From Epiperipatus broadwayi (taxonomy: Eukaryota; Onychophora; Udeonychophora; Euonychophora; Peripatidae), in assembly GCA_028023455.1 (NCBI GenBank), contig JAQFVV010006469.1, positions 312,001-376,000 of the forward strand: DNA of 64,000 nucleotides. The letters are read 5' to 3'. Below the pieces are notes generated by a model that searched no databases, was not told where the DNA came from, and saw only the letters and a list, made by a program, of their open reading frames with translations. This document shows, in pieces, positions 52,134 through 63,699 of the stretch. The position numbers and the translations under genes are program-made. How positions within the stretch are numbered: the stretch's first letter is position 1; each line of letters starts with the position of its first letter.

Positions 52134-52175
<42 letters not shown>
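52134..52175. repeat. AT microsatellite
   Basis: About 42 bases of uninterrupted alternating AT. Confidence 0.95.
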
Positions 52176-52178
<3 letters not shown>

Positions 52179-54500
52179 ACCGGTCAGAATTGTATGTTCA
52201 TTTAACAAGGTTTAGAATCTAAGCAAAAGTACCCTAAATCCACTCATGCCCGAGATACACAGGTCAGGAGCAATCATGAATTCTGCCCTATTTGCTCTTC
52301 TCTAAAACTATAACATTATAAACAACACTTCTGATGATAACAGATGAAATTTTATTCATTCTGGTCCCAGAGACACAGCGGAGAAACATGAGATCTACAG
52401 GGTAATTAATGTAAATAAATAATATCAAATCTTGGCTCAATCAAATATCTTATGTGAAGGGACAATTTATAAATTTTAAATGAATTGCACACAGCTAGCA
52501 TTGCAAAAGAAACATGAATTATAAAATAGTATCCATCCAGAATGAGCAAAGACAGAACAACCCAGAGATAAATGTCCATTTAAAATAATCAGTTATAACT
52601 TCTAAATATTATTATCATTATTATAAAGATTAAATGGGATTAAATGAGTGAGATTCAGTAAGACACAAACGCATGAGTAATTCAACATAGTTTAATGAAC
52701 ATAAATAATTTAAATTTACATCAGAAGCATAGCACAGATTTAATGCGGTTATTACTTTGCATATATGCAACTGATTTAGTATGCTAATGAACTATAAATA
52801 ATAATAAATTAATGTTATCAATGCTGTGATCATTACTTTAAGTAATGATAAGGACGTTTATAAATTTATCTCCAAAGAGAGGTTTACTCTTAATATAACA
52901 GATAAGTAATTTATTGTTCATAAGCATAGCTGGGCCAGTACAAATGAGGAATGGGTTAGCCTAAATAAGCTTTACTGTGACAATCCTAAAATATTTGACT
53001 AATTATCAAATGAGTGGTTTACAAACATCACTGTGCCACGTCTTATAGATAAAATGAGAACTACATATAAAAGAACTCGCAGTGCTAACTATAATGACAG
53101 CGTTTAAAATGGAGAAGATGTCCGTCTTTGGACTGAAAGGCTTTATCACATATATGATTCCGCTTGTATTTATCACAAGGTGATATTCGAAAATATGAGT
53201 GGTAAGGATTCCATGGTACGCCCTCCGACGTTTCACATGCAGAGCCTTAATACTCTAATGTTTATCCTGAGATCGGTTCTACCAAACCTCATTCCTAGAT
53301 GAGTTACGTGAAGAAAATCCGGAGTTCGGATGAATAAATATGATAAAGCAAAATATAAATTCTTTAAAATGCTATCATAAGTAAGCAACGCGAATATGGC
53401 TTAAGTCTTAAATGACTAATGAAATAATTTAAGCTTAAATAAAGCAATAATATCATGCGTAACGCCATGATAAAATAATAACCCACTCAGCATCGTACGT
53501 ATAACTTTAATAAATTTAGGATGTCGAAAATAGAAGAGGGAAAAATATTATTTTTCCTATTTAACAAGCCCAAGTATTTTTAAACGACAATATATCATAA
53601 GCTAATGCTCGATGGCGTAAAAGCAATAAATAATTATTTAAAATAGGTTAATAATTAAAATCATTTTAGAAAACATAGAATGCATCTAAATAAATAGTGT
53701 CAACAACAAAAAGTTTATCTTATCCCATAATATGACATTTTAAACAATCCGCCATTAAGCATACATTTCAAAATATTTAACCGAGCGAACAGCGTTCAAT
53801 AAGAAATTTTACGTTTAACTATTTAAATATTCCAAAAATATCGGAATGATGATTGAAATAATATAAGTTCGCTAGATTGAAACATTAGCATACTAAAACT
53901 AATTTAATAAGATACATAGTTTAAATAAGTTTTGCCACATGAAAATAATATAATTAGAGCATGAAACTTAAAACTAGTGATAGATTTAAAATATATATAA
54001 TTCTGTGCTAGCGTTTCAAAGAACAAGTTTAAAACTTAAGAGAGAAAATCACAAATTTAATGATAATTAAGTTTATAGTCAGTTACCAAATAAATAAAGA
54101 TTACATTATGATTACAATTAAGATTTAGGAAAGAAGTGAAGTGAGGAGAATTAAGAGTTCATTCTTCGGCAAAACGGATTACCTTTAGAAGTTATGGTGG
54201 CCACTTATAATAACGTATACGAAGTTTAGCAAGGCACAATATTAATAAAATAATGGTAGGCATCTTCCAATATTCTTTTACAGTTAAACATAACAGTTCT
54301 CAAGCAGCGATGGCATGGCAGGGAGGCAGAACAAAGGCGATCTAAGGTCAGGGAGGCAAATTCTTTTTACTCACAGTTCATTTTGCTTCCACTCTCCAAA
54401 CGAATACCAGAGAAGAGTGATTTGAACTCCTTTTGCGCATTCCTAGAACTTCTGCTCCTCCTATACTTGAAATTTGGCAATATTGGAAGATGTAAACAAT
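52176..54500. other. Unidentified 2.3 kb block, less AT-rich in parts
   Basis: Composition differs from the flanks, especially 52,180-52,400, 53,000-53,330 and 54,250-54,480. It starts at the end of an AT run with TGTACCGGTCAG. CATCTTCCAATATT at about 54,262 and AATATTGGAAGATG at about 54,482 form an inverted pair. A 76-codon minus-strand frame (53,236-53,006) has no recognisable domain. It could be an LTR, a DNA element or a non-coding transcript; I found no matching end to define it. Confidence 0.35.
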
Positions 54501-57395
54501 ACGTTCCAGAAAGCATTATTTAAACGTATTTTTAAAATTGCAAATAACTTTAAAATATGATTTTTGGTTTGACTTGAAATGAGAATGACATTTTTAAATT
54601 GTAATAATACTTTTTAGAATTTTCTGGCATTGCTTTAGCTTTACATTAATCGTATTCATTTTTATATCTGTAATACATATACGCACATACACAATTATCT
54701 AAGTGAAGGGAATTTACAAGCTTGGAAATAAAATATACTTAAGCTAAAATAATAATTCAACTGGTTACACATAACCATTTTAAATAAACAGGGTGGAAGT
54801 GATATGTGTATATGTGTGTGCTTAACATTCCTGGATGACCAAATAAACATATAAACAGCTTCAAACCCTATTTTAAAGGTATGTAATGTCATCAGGCAGT
54901 GAAGTTAAATATGTACTACAGATTTACCACTTCAATATATATATATATATATAAAATGAAAGTTTTCATAGTTAAGAGATGAATATGATTTCATCAAAAT
55001 GACGGCAATCTAATTCACTGAAGAAATTTTCTGTTTCCATAGATATTTTTTTTTAGATATTTTAGAATTTTTCAACAGGATTCTTTGTTTGCTGGATGAA
55101 ATAATTTCTCTATGCAAACAACTAATACATAATATGATTTTCAAAGTTTTTATTTCTATTGTAATGAGCTGGGGTTTTACCATATGAGAGGGGGAACACA
55201 CCTTACTATAGTCAGACCTAGGATTTTTGGGTAGGATACTGTCAATGACACAATGAAGTACATAACCTATGATCATATCTACCTCTAATGGGCTACTCTG
55301 TGTTTACACATTAAAGTTAGATACAATTTGGGCTCGTTTATCCATACCTCACCCTTCCTTTGGACTCTGTTATTCCTCAGTATTTGAACTAAGGGAGAAA
55401 TCTGCTTTTGCCTATCTTCAGGGTGAACTTACATTAGAAAGAAACTGTCACACTATATAGGTTCCAATTGATTTAAAGATCCATCCAAGCATATTGCTGT
55501 GTTATTATATAAGAATGAAATGTGTGTGTATGTACATACTTGGTTATCAGTTGATGAATGTATGCATAAATGATTTTGATAAACTAGAGATCACTTTAAT
55601 GTAAATCAAGTTAACAAAGTTTATTAAATAACAAAACAAAAAAAAAATTAAACTTTTTAACATGATAAAACAATATGATTGTGTGTGTGTCAAGAATAAT
55701 TTCTACCATATCAACAATTAAATGTGTTCAGTATTCCAAACTACATAACATGGCACTAATTATTTACAAAGTAAATAAAAATTAAAAATTTTTTTATTAT
55801 TAAATTGACTGCAAAGCTAACTAGCTAATTTATGACATTATACAGGTATATCTGTAGTAGTCTTGTTGTCCAATTCAAATTAGTGATGTTCCATTTTCTT
55901 TAGGGATCCCCCTATGTATAGCTCCCTAAAATTGATAAAAAACATCCGTACTAAAAGATTAGTCATTTATATTGAAAAAATAAATGTAAATAATTATTAG
56001 TTAACAACAAGCTAAAAACATGAACTCTGTCCTGTAATAAGTGTATGTACTTAATATTGAATAATCTCAAAGATCTTACCTTATTCCATATTATGATGAT
56101 GATCAATGTCAAGTTGCTATAGAGGAAAAGCTTACATAAACTTTATTTAGCATAAATAAAAAACAATTTTATCTAACTTAATAATTCTTCCCTTCATTTC
56201 ATTGCTTTCACTTATAATGGACTCTTCCAATTTGTAGACATGCTTCAAAGTGTGGAAATAAAATAAAACTAGAAAGTTTAGAGATATATGTAAAAAGAAT
56301 ATACTTAATAAAATCAAAACTTTCATTAAGTCATCTTGGTTAATGTCTATGAGTTTGGAAATAATGTCTTTTATGGATATAGTCTATATCTCTTCAGATC
56401 ACTCTCCTTTGCTAAATTATTAATCAGTCACTGGAATTCCTTGGCAATATGCTTGAAATAATATTACATCCATTTTCTGCAGTTGCTCTCCTTCTTGATC
56501 CATATAGACATCTGCTGTAGGACATTTGGTGTTTCTTTAGGCATTATGCAGGTAAGTAGATTAAGCCATCATGCTTCCAGGGTCAGGACAGTAGCACTCA
56601 GTCTTATGGCACTGTTAATTTATCCAGAATACATTGCACAGCAGTTTATAAAAGATTTAACTTTTCTTTATTTGCTATTTGGCACTTAATAACTTATAAA
56701 ATAAAAAGTTACTTTATCATTTTATTTAAATGCTGGCAATGTTCTGTTTCTCTTTCTCCATGTTCAAATAATAGCACAGTGTCTTGAATATCAATTTAAA
56801 ATCAGTTCAGTTATTTTATTAAACTGCACAAAATTAGCAACCTTTTCTCAATTTAAATGTCATTTGTAATTTTTTATGATTTTGTGCTAAAAATATATAT
56901 ATATAATTCAGAATATTCGAATGAGTCACCCATCTTCTTTTGCATTTAAACATTTGATCTTAGGATGTTGGCTTTATACAGTTCATGCATTATTTGAAAA
57001 ATAACAAAAGATGACAGAAATGAACTGGGTTTGCTTTTATACCATGCTTAGTTCCCAGTGTTTGGCATACTAGCTCTTTTACTTCCTTTGACATTGTCAT
57101 GGCTGACTATTGTTGTGCATATTATATTGATTGTAGTTTAAAAATAAAATTTTGTAACTGAATTTTATTTTCCTCATTTGGTTGCTTGGTAATTGGCTTG
57201 ATATTGGGTCATCACTATGTTTATTGATTCTATGTCTTGATTTGTGACATACAACACATTGATAATTAATTTATTGTTGGTATATATATATATATTCTTA
57301 AATGATTTCTTTAACTGGGCTTTTATTTTTCATTAAATAAGAGAAATTAGTTCATTGTAACATTTGTTTAACTTGGTATTTAACAAAACAAACCT
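54501..57395. other. Unannotated AT-rich DNA
   Basis: No gene recognised; short TA runs near 54,938, 56,893 and 57,281. Confidence 0.5.
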
Positions 57396-57434
57396 ATAAA
57401 CAAAAAAAGACTTATAAATCCAAGAAATAATATA

Positions 57435-57462
57435 TTTCAACCAGAGGACTGGTTTTCATCAG
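57435..57462 (-). ncRNA. Hammerhead half (core and stem II) in PLE 3' region
   Basis: Minus strand: CUGAUGA (57,462-57,456), one extra A, stem II AACCAG/CUGGUU as a perfect 6 bp hairpin with loop UCCU, then GAAA (57,438-57,435). After GAAA no stem III or NUH site pairs convincingly. Its position downstream of a PLE endonuclease supports a decayed PLE hammerhead. Confidence 0.5.
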
Positions 57463-57980
57463 AAAAAAAAAATACACAGTAAAATGGCGATAATCAAAAA
57501 TTACAGATATGATAAAAGACTATAAATTTAACAACCCCCCCCCCCCGATTGATCACAAAATCTAGCACAAAATATCTACCCAATCAATGACAAAATTCAA
57601 ACAAAAAAAACTACATTTCCTTCTAATCAAGCTTAAAATCTATTTAAATTGAAATAATAAATAAAAAAATAAAAAATCCAAAATTAAAAAATATAAAAAA
57701 TCCAAAATTAAAATATACATATGTGCATACATACAAAAATTAGACTATGCTCACATACAAAAAATAGCTGTGCTCACATTAATATTCACTAAAAACTAAA
57801 ATACTTATACACATTAATCAAAAATTATAGTTTGTGCAAAGTACAATAATTTAATATAATTAATTATTTACCTATATACCAATTAAACACAGATACTAAA
57901 CATCCATATAATCAATCTTTATATAAAAAAATCTCATATAAGAAAACTTTCACATAAAAAAACTAGCATATAAAAATCAT

Positions 57981-58298
57981 TTAGGAGACCAGGTAACCCA
58001 AAGATGTAATAGTTCCAATGTTTAAATTCAATCCATGTGGGTCTAAGGTCTTAAATTTAACAATAAAAAAACTCTCCTTTTGTTTCCTCTTCTTTATAGA
58101 AGAAAAACCTTCCTGAAGAATTACTACTCTTAAATCATCAATTGAATGATTCGGTAAATTAAAGTGTTTTGAAACTGGTCTATCTTTATTCTTATGCAAA
58201 ATGTCAAATCTATGATTAGTCATTCTGACATGTAAACTATTTGCTGACTCACCTACATACTGGTTTAAACATCTACTACACTCTATCAAATATATCAA
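57981..58298 (-). CDS. PLE GIY-YIG endonuclease domain, open 105 codons
   Basis: IYLIECSRCLNQYVGES carries the GIY-YIG signature with its CxxC-type pair. VRMTNHRFDI contains the conserved Arg. PVSKHFNLPNHSIDDL is the HFN-H block. KKRKQKESFFIVKF carries the conserved Glu near the end, and LDPHGLNLN is the usual tail. All catalytic-type residues appear intact over an uninterrupted frame ending at 57,981. No ATG starts it; the frame begins at the 5' truncation. This lineage resembles the Neptune-like IYLIxC...QYVGET type and differs from the other PLE copies in the window. Without RT it cannot act as an element. Confidence 0.85.
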   Translation of the reverse strand: MIYLIECSRCLNQYVGESANSLHVRMTNHRFDILHKNKDRPVSKHFNLPNHSIDDLRVVILQEGFSSIKKRKQKESFFIVKFKTLDPHGLNLNIGTITSLGYLVS

Positions 58299-58696
58299 AT
58301 ATAATATTATTTCTTGGATTTATAAGTCTTTTTTTGTTTTTATACGTATTTCCTTTGGTTAGTTTTATATATATATATATGCTTAAAAGACAGGATAGTG
58401 CATATTCTACCACCTATTATTTAAGTTTTTGTTTTGAATGGGTTTGGTTTGGTGCTGTGGATAAATAACAGCTGGTTTTGATAGGATTGTAAGCTACCCT
58501 TACAATATATATGCAAATATTAAATAGTATAACATTTATATATATATGAAAAACAAAAACAAGTTATATATACGTAAACTTGCTATCGCTTGTATGTATG
58601 ATCAATAGATGGAGCTTTACCAAGACCTCCAAACAAGCATATTTTTGTTTACATACACGTCAGAGTCAGAATTCACTGTCTCTTTCATTGGATCCA

Positions 58697-58743
58697 CCCT
58701 CAGATCAGCTGATTTCAAACTGATTTGCTATCATCAGTGAAGA
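58697..58743 (-). ncRNA. Hammerhead ribozyme, left arm of palindrome
   Basis: Minus strand: UCUUCA pairs with UGAGGG (stem I, 6 bp with G-U pairs). CUGAUGA is at 58,737-58,731. Stem II is weak (AGC against GUU). GAAA is at 58,716-58,713. Stem III is the palindrome AUCAGCUGAU, then C17 (AUC site). The core is complete; stem II is damaged relative to the right arm. Confidence 0.65.
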
Positions 58744-58860
58744 ATAGGAGTTAGAAACTAGACCTAAACACTAACTCCAAGCGTTTATGCTTGCAAACTG
58801 ATAGAAACTTGTTGCATAAATGCTTGGGGTTAGTGTTTAGGTCTAGTTTCTAACTCCTAT

Positions 58861-58907
58861 TCTTCACTGATGATAGCAAATCAGCTTGAAATCAGCTGAT
58901 CTGAGGA
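58861..58907 (+). ncRNA. Hammerhead ribozyme, right arm of palindrome
   Basis: Stem I UCUUCA/UGAGGA (6 bp with one G-U). CUGAUGA is at 58,867-58,873. Stem II is AGC/GCU with a U-U mismatch next to the core. GAAA is at 58,888-58,891. Stem III AUCAGCUGAU (58,891-58,900) is fully self-complementary. C17 at 58,901 gives an AUC cleavage triplet. All conserved core residues are present. The mismatch at the base of stem II is the main doubt about activity. Confidence 0.7.
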
Positions 58908-59006
58908 TGGATCCAATGAAAGAGACAGTGAATTCTGACTCTGATGTTTATGTAAACAAAAATATGCTTGTTTGGAGGTCTTGGTAAAGCTCCATCTATT
59001 GATCAT

Positions 59007-60449
59007 ATATATATGTTAAAACGATCTATTTGCACGGGATGAACCCGCAAAATATGTATTTTATATATATATATATGGAAGGAAACTACCTTTTACTCAC
59101 TGCACAATGAGTACTAAACATTCCATGTCAATAAATGTTTTACAAGTATGGATGGTCACCCACTCTTAGGGTCTTCTCTTAAATAAGTCAACATTTTCTG
59201 ATAATTCATCTAATTTTTAAGTTTATTTAGAAGAAAGTGCTATGTATGGAGATTATCTGTATTTTTAAAACATTTATTGATGAGAAGTGCTGACTATTCA
59301 TAGCACATGTGTGAAAGGTAGTTTTCTGTCATTTAAAATACACACAAACTCTGTATATATAATTAAATATTTTTCCAGACATAAAATTTAAATATTAAAA
59401 TCATGGCAAATTTTTTTATGTATTAATCGAGAATAAGCATTCAGCTATGATGTAATCTGGAAAATAACAATCGCACTTATCTAATTTTACACTAAAATTG
59501 AAAGATGACCACTACTGTTAGCTTGGCACTTAAGATTTTATAAGGCAATGTAAATGATTGAGAATTTGAAAATTTATAACTTATCTGAGCCACCACCTTT
59601 AATAAATAATAAAATGAAATTAAAAAGATACAATTGCTATCTTATGAATCATGTGGTTCAGTTTGGCTTATTGATTTTGCAGGCTTACATAATAGCTGGG
59701 TATTTATTCTAGTTTACAACGTGGAAACTTCTATTATATTCTGATATTTATTTCTAGTACAAATAAATATTTAATTTAATATATGTGTTACTCTCATTGT
59801 AAGATGCTTAATTAAAGATGGAGATTTAAAAAATTATAAATTTTCAAATTCTCAATCATAATAAAAAATGAACTGGTCTAATTTACTTCTTATACATAAT
59901 ATAGAGGTCTGTATGAAAAACAACAATTTTTATGTTAAGGCAAATCAAACAAATGTCTTTGTTATTTTCTAAATTATGTGGTTTAGTTTGGTCTGTTGAT
60001 TTTAATTTCTGTTAATTGATTATATCATGATTGAAATACAGAAACTATTATTGATATTTAAGTGATTGGAGACACAGAGTAAGAAAAGCTTAACAGGGAA
60101 ACAGTCTTAATATATTATGCTCAAACATCAATTACAATTGCTTAAAAAAAGTAAATGAATAAATTATAGAAAAAACTATCATTATAATTTTATTGTTTAA
60201 ACACACATACACCAATATGAGATTAAACAAATTTACACTTGCAAATCTTATAGTTGCTTTTGCAAATAATACTTCCAAGCGGTTTAGGAAGTGTTACAAA
60301 ATTTATTATGTAAAGCAAAAACTTAGAACTAAAAATAAATGTTGAAAGACTGATGTAATTTTAAACAGCTTTTAAAAAAAGAAAAAAAAAGAAAATAAAG
60401 ATTGATAATTATGAATTTGAAATAGTTAACATCTACAATTCGTTCAAAT
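59007..60449. other. Unannotated DNA with old short repeats
   Basis: GATTGAGAATTTGAAAATTT at about 59,555 has an inverted counterpart at about 59,840. A TGTGGTTCAGTTTGGCTTAT segment at about 59,650 has a direct counterpart at about 59,977. No gene is present. Confidence 0.5.
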
Positions 60450-60620
60450 CATTAATCCAGATGAAGACATAATAAATTAATCATAAAATTAAACTTGGAT
60501 GGGGTGTGTTTAATAAAAATAACTTAATATTTAAAAGGTATTGATACTGAATAGAAGAGCAATATAAAAACTTTAAACATCATAGCAAATTATGGAAGGA
60601 TATGTAGGCTGGAAATAAAA
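60450..60620 (+). mobile_element. RTE LINE 3' fragment (decayed)
   Basis: GATGAAGACATAATAAATTA, ATTAAACTTGGATGGGGTGT and AATAACTTAATATTTAAAAG align with the RTE element around 15,700-15,790, followed by ATTATGGAAGGATATGTAGG-like remnants. Short and broken. Confidence 0.6.
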
Positions 60621-62125
60621 AAAAGAATCAAAAATAAAATGTGGAAACTTTCAATACACTGCACAGACATGTCAGTATTAATTATACATTTTTTTTCTTT
60701 GGGTCTGAATTCAAAGATATAAATACATTACAGAAATAGACATCCATTGACTTTCAAATTACTTAAAATCTGAATCAACAATTTTATTAGTAATAATAAC
60801 AATCATACATTCTTTTTTTTAAAAAAATTTTATCATTCTGAAATCCAATAATTTTAGTTTGGAGATATTTTTATTATAGACAAATTCTATTAAAAGTTTA
60901 ATGGTTTAATAAAAATAGAAGTTTTGTGTTTTGTTTTAACTATTTTAAAAATTTTAACAGTTTAAAAAGAGTTGTTTGCAACTTTCTACTACAAATCTAA
61001 TCATTTTCAAAGACAAGAAAAAAGTAAGATCTGTTATAAAATAAACAAACATCATTTTTTTATTTTTACTTTTTATAATAAATTAATAATTAAATAAGAT
61101 TATTGATGAAAAAAATATAATTTATATAAATAATAAATATCAATTTTCATTTTTAAATATGCAATTACTGTATTAACTTTTTTAAAATCAACATGAAGAC
61201 CTACATTCAGATGAAAAGATTTTACCATAACCATACTAAATTCAAATTTCACTTGTATTGCCATTTATTGATATATTTCACTATTGTTTTGTTAAATTAA
61301 TAAACTCACATACTTTTGTATTTTAGTTTTTTTAGTCCAAAAAAAAATCTAAACAGGCCAGCATAATCAAATAATGGCAAAATCAAAGTATTTTGAATGA
61401 TGTAGTCCTTTGTATTTCTTTTCAGGATTATTTATGAGATTATTTTGAAGTAAATTTTGGAATAATTAAAAATATTAATTCTTTGCAAAATTTAATAAGA
61501 TTCATGATTATTTTTACACAATAATTGTGTAATAATTATTAAAAATCAAAATATACATTATTACACAACTATTTTATACATATATGCTCTATTTTAAAAT
61601 ATAAGTTAATAACTTCTAGCATAACATTAATAAAAAGCCATAGTATTCTTATAACTTCACCTTATTGAAATAATACCCAATACATCATTGATAATATGAC
61701 ATAGACTGTGTTAGAATAATTTGAGATATTTCTAAAAATTAGAAAGCATATTTTTTTAATATTTTAAAGCATAATTTATAGACTTATCAGAGTTTAATAT
61801 TTATTCATTTGCATTTTACAAATAAGGTTCAATTAAAAAGATTTAATTCATTTTCTGGAATTACTGTTCTCTTCCATTATTCACTGATGAAAGAATCTTG
61901 TTATCATTACAATCTCATTTTTCAGTATTTGCAAAGTTCAAATATGATTTTTAGATTTTTTTTTCCATTTGTAGATGTAAATTTCTACTAAATGAAGTCC
62001 AATTTATTTTATTCTGATATAAAATAATAGTTTAACATTAAAATCAAATATTATGTTATGATAAAAAGTAGAAATATTTTCATAGTTAAAAGAATTAGTT
62101 ATACACATGCATATAAATTTATGTT
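60621..62125. other. Unannotated AT-rich DNA
   Basis: No gene recognised. Confidence 0.55.
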
Positions 62126-62286
62126 TATATAAATTAAATGGAAGAACATACACTTCCAGGAGCTAAGAATGGACAACACTCAAACATCAATAAATATAAA
62201 AAAATAGATGAACCATCTATTCTTTATATTTATTGATGTTTGAATTCACAGCTCTTGGAAATGTAGTTTCCTCCATTTAATTTATA
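62126..62286. mobile_element. Palindromic hairpin MITE (~160 bp)
   Basis: The left arm 62,126-62,210 and right arm 62,214-62,286 are inverted copies. TATAAATTAAATGG at the left end is answered by CCATTTAATTTATA, and CAAACATCAATAAATATAAA by TTTATATTTATTGATGTTTG. Almost no loop. Non-coding. Confidence 0.75.
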
Positions 62287-62520
62287 TAGCATGCACATAT
62301 TTTGCATATAATTGTGGAATGTTCAAACTATCATATCTGAATTGTACTTAAAACTAAAGATTGAATTATATTTTAAATATCCTACATTTCAGTAAATATT
62401 TATTAAATTGCTACTTTTATTTATAAAGTCAATGAATTTATGTTACTCTGTTTTTATATTTAGTATTTATTTTCTATGCCCTCTTGAAAAACAATGGATT
62501 AAAAATTCAGTGTGCATAAA
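62287..62520. other. Unannotated AT-rich DNA
   Basis: No gene recognised. Confidence 0.5.
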
Positions 62521-62801
62521 ATGAGAGAACTAACAGGTATTATTAGCATTAGTAAAAGGATTAAAAACTAAAAGTGAGACTAAATTAGATGTGTTTCTAG
62601 AAAAGGAGAACAATAGAGGAAAGATTGAAGTCTTAAATTGGATCCCAAGAAATTGCAAAAGACTTAGACAAAATGTGAGATAAAAAAAAGTCTGTAGGAG
62701 TAGTGTGGGAAAAAAGCTATGGATATAAAAAAGTGAATTAAAATTGGAAAACTTTCATCCAGCAGTGGATAAACATTGAATAGAAATGGTGATGATGATG
62801 A
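62521..62801 (+). mobile_element. RTE LINE 3' end with GAT tail
   Basis: AACTAACAGGTATTATTAGC, GAGGAAAGATTGAAGTCTTA, GTAGGAGTAGTGTGGGAAAA and CTTTCATCCAGCAGTGGAT match, in order, the last ~300 bp of the RTE element (15,960-16,258). Its tail GGTGATGATGATGAC ends at about 62,801. A 5'-truncated, decayed copy. Confidence 0.75.
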
Positions 62802-62883
62802 CATTTGCTTACATATAAATAAACTTTTATTTTTAAAAGTAATTATTAGTTATAGTCATTAAATTATATAAGTAGAGGAATTT

Positions 62884-63080
62884 GAATTCAGGATTTTTCA
62901 GTCAATTCATCCTTCACTCTATCTCAAGCAACTGATACACATAACCACCCATGTGCAAAACAGATACATGGTCTCCAATATACATATTTCATGCAGAACC
63001 AGCATGTGCATGGTCATGTGTATTGGTTGCTTGAGATAGAGTGGAGGATAAATAGAATGAAAAATGCTGAATTCAAATCC
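62884..63080. mobile_element. Compact hammerhead-repeat palindrome (copy G)
   Basis: Arms 62,884-62,957 (sense minus) and 63,003-63,074 (sense plus) are inverted copies of the tRNA-like 3' part (GGTTGCTTGAGATAGAGTGG; GCTGAATTCAAATCC). The middle holds half a hammerhead on the minus strand. This is the same divergent arrangement as at 50,645-51,185, but the 5' halves are deleted. Confidence 0.65.
62972..63005 (-). ncRNA. Hammerhead 3' half (copy G)
   Basis: Minus strand: a stem II hairpin (ATGC/GCAT around GGUU), GAAA (62,990-62,987), stem III AUAUGUAU, A17, UUGG-AGAC. CUGAUGA and the 5' strand of stem I were lost at the inversion junction. Confidence 0.5.
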
Positions 63081-63699
63081 TTCCACATACATATATAATA
63101 AACATTCAGTATAAGAAAATTACATACTGTTTTAGAATTAGTCATTAGATTAATAACTAATGCATTCAAAGTGTAATGCTGAGAGCATTCTATTGAAAAT
63201 TATTATTTTTAAGATAAAGTATATAGTATCGTAAATAATTATTTTAATAAAAATACATTTAATAATAATGATACAGTAAAAAGTGATTGAAAAATATTTA
63301 TGATGTTTATTGATAAAGATAATATGCGTGATTGAGTCTTACTTGTAGTTATATTAAGCATTTCGAAGTATCTGACATTTTACTCTGTATTTCCTCAAGG
63401 ATAAATAGTGACTATACTTTTTAAAATTAAATCTATTGAGTATTAATTATTAAATGTCAAAGTTCATTGTTTTCTGAATTGAGTATTAGTAACAAATTAT
63501 TTTCAAAATTTATTTTTGATTAGATATGGAATTCAATTAAATGATTGACTTATATTAGAAGGAAAATTTTAAAATTGAAAAATAAATGTGAAATCTTCTG
63601 TATTAAAACCGTTGGCATTTCCATAAGATTAAACATCAAGATATAAAACAAGTAATGTGATGTGATGTGATGTACTGTAGCTTCTCCTTAAACGGAGTC
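63081..63699. other. Unannotated AT-rich DNA
   Basis: No gene recognised. GTGAT pentamer repeats lie at about 63,656-63,672. Confidence 0.5.

Larger units (their letters stand above)
57396..58342 (-). mobile_element. Truncated PLE with inverted fragment at its 5' end
   Basis: Minus-strand PLE: endonuclease (58,298-57,981), then about 500 bases of AT-rich 3' sequence with a 12-base C run (57,535-57,546) and a hammerhead fragment (57,435-57,462). About 40 bases that follow the hammerhead on the minus strand (TATATTATTTCTTGGATTTA...) reappear inverted at 58,302-58,342, directly upstream of the endonuclease. So a piece of the element's own 3' region is joined to its 5' end in opposite orientation. 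Confidence 0.65.
58597..59006. mobile_element. 410 bp palindrome with a hammerhead in each arm
   Basis: Arms 58,597-58,790 and 58,814-59,006 (~194 bp each) are inverted copies, about 95% identical by eye, with a 23 bp spacer. The outer ends read TATGATCAATAGATGGAGCT. Each arm contains a hammerhead on the strand pointing outward. There is no coding sequence. It could be two PLE terminal repeats joined 5' to 5', or a separate ribozyme-bearing element. It lies 250 bp from the truncated PLE. Confidence 0.8.

Noticed and set aside
52329-52365. CTGATGA ... GAAA near 52,331 as a hammerhead
   Set aside because: The intervening bases do not form stem II and nothing pairs as stem I.
53006-53236. 76-codon minus-strand gene
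   Set aside because: No recognisable domain, no neighbouring exons, and a length within chance expectation.
52176-54500. Solo LTR of a retrotransposon
   Set aside because: It starts with TG after an AT run, but no matching CA end, target-site duplication or polyadenylation layout could be found.
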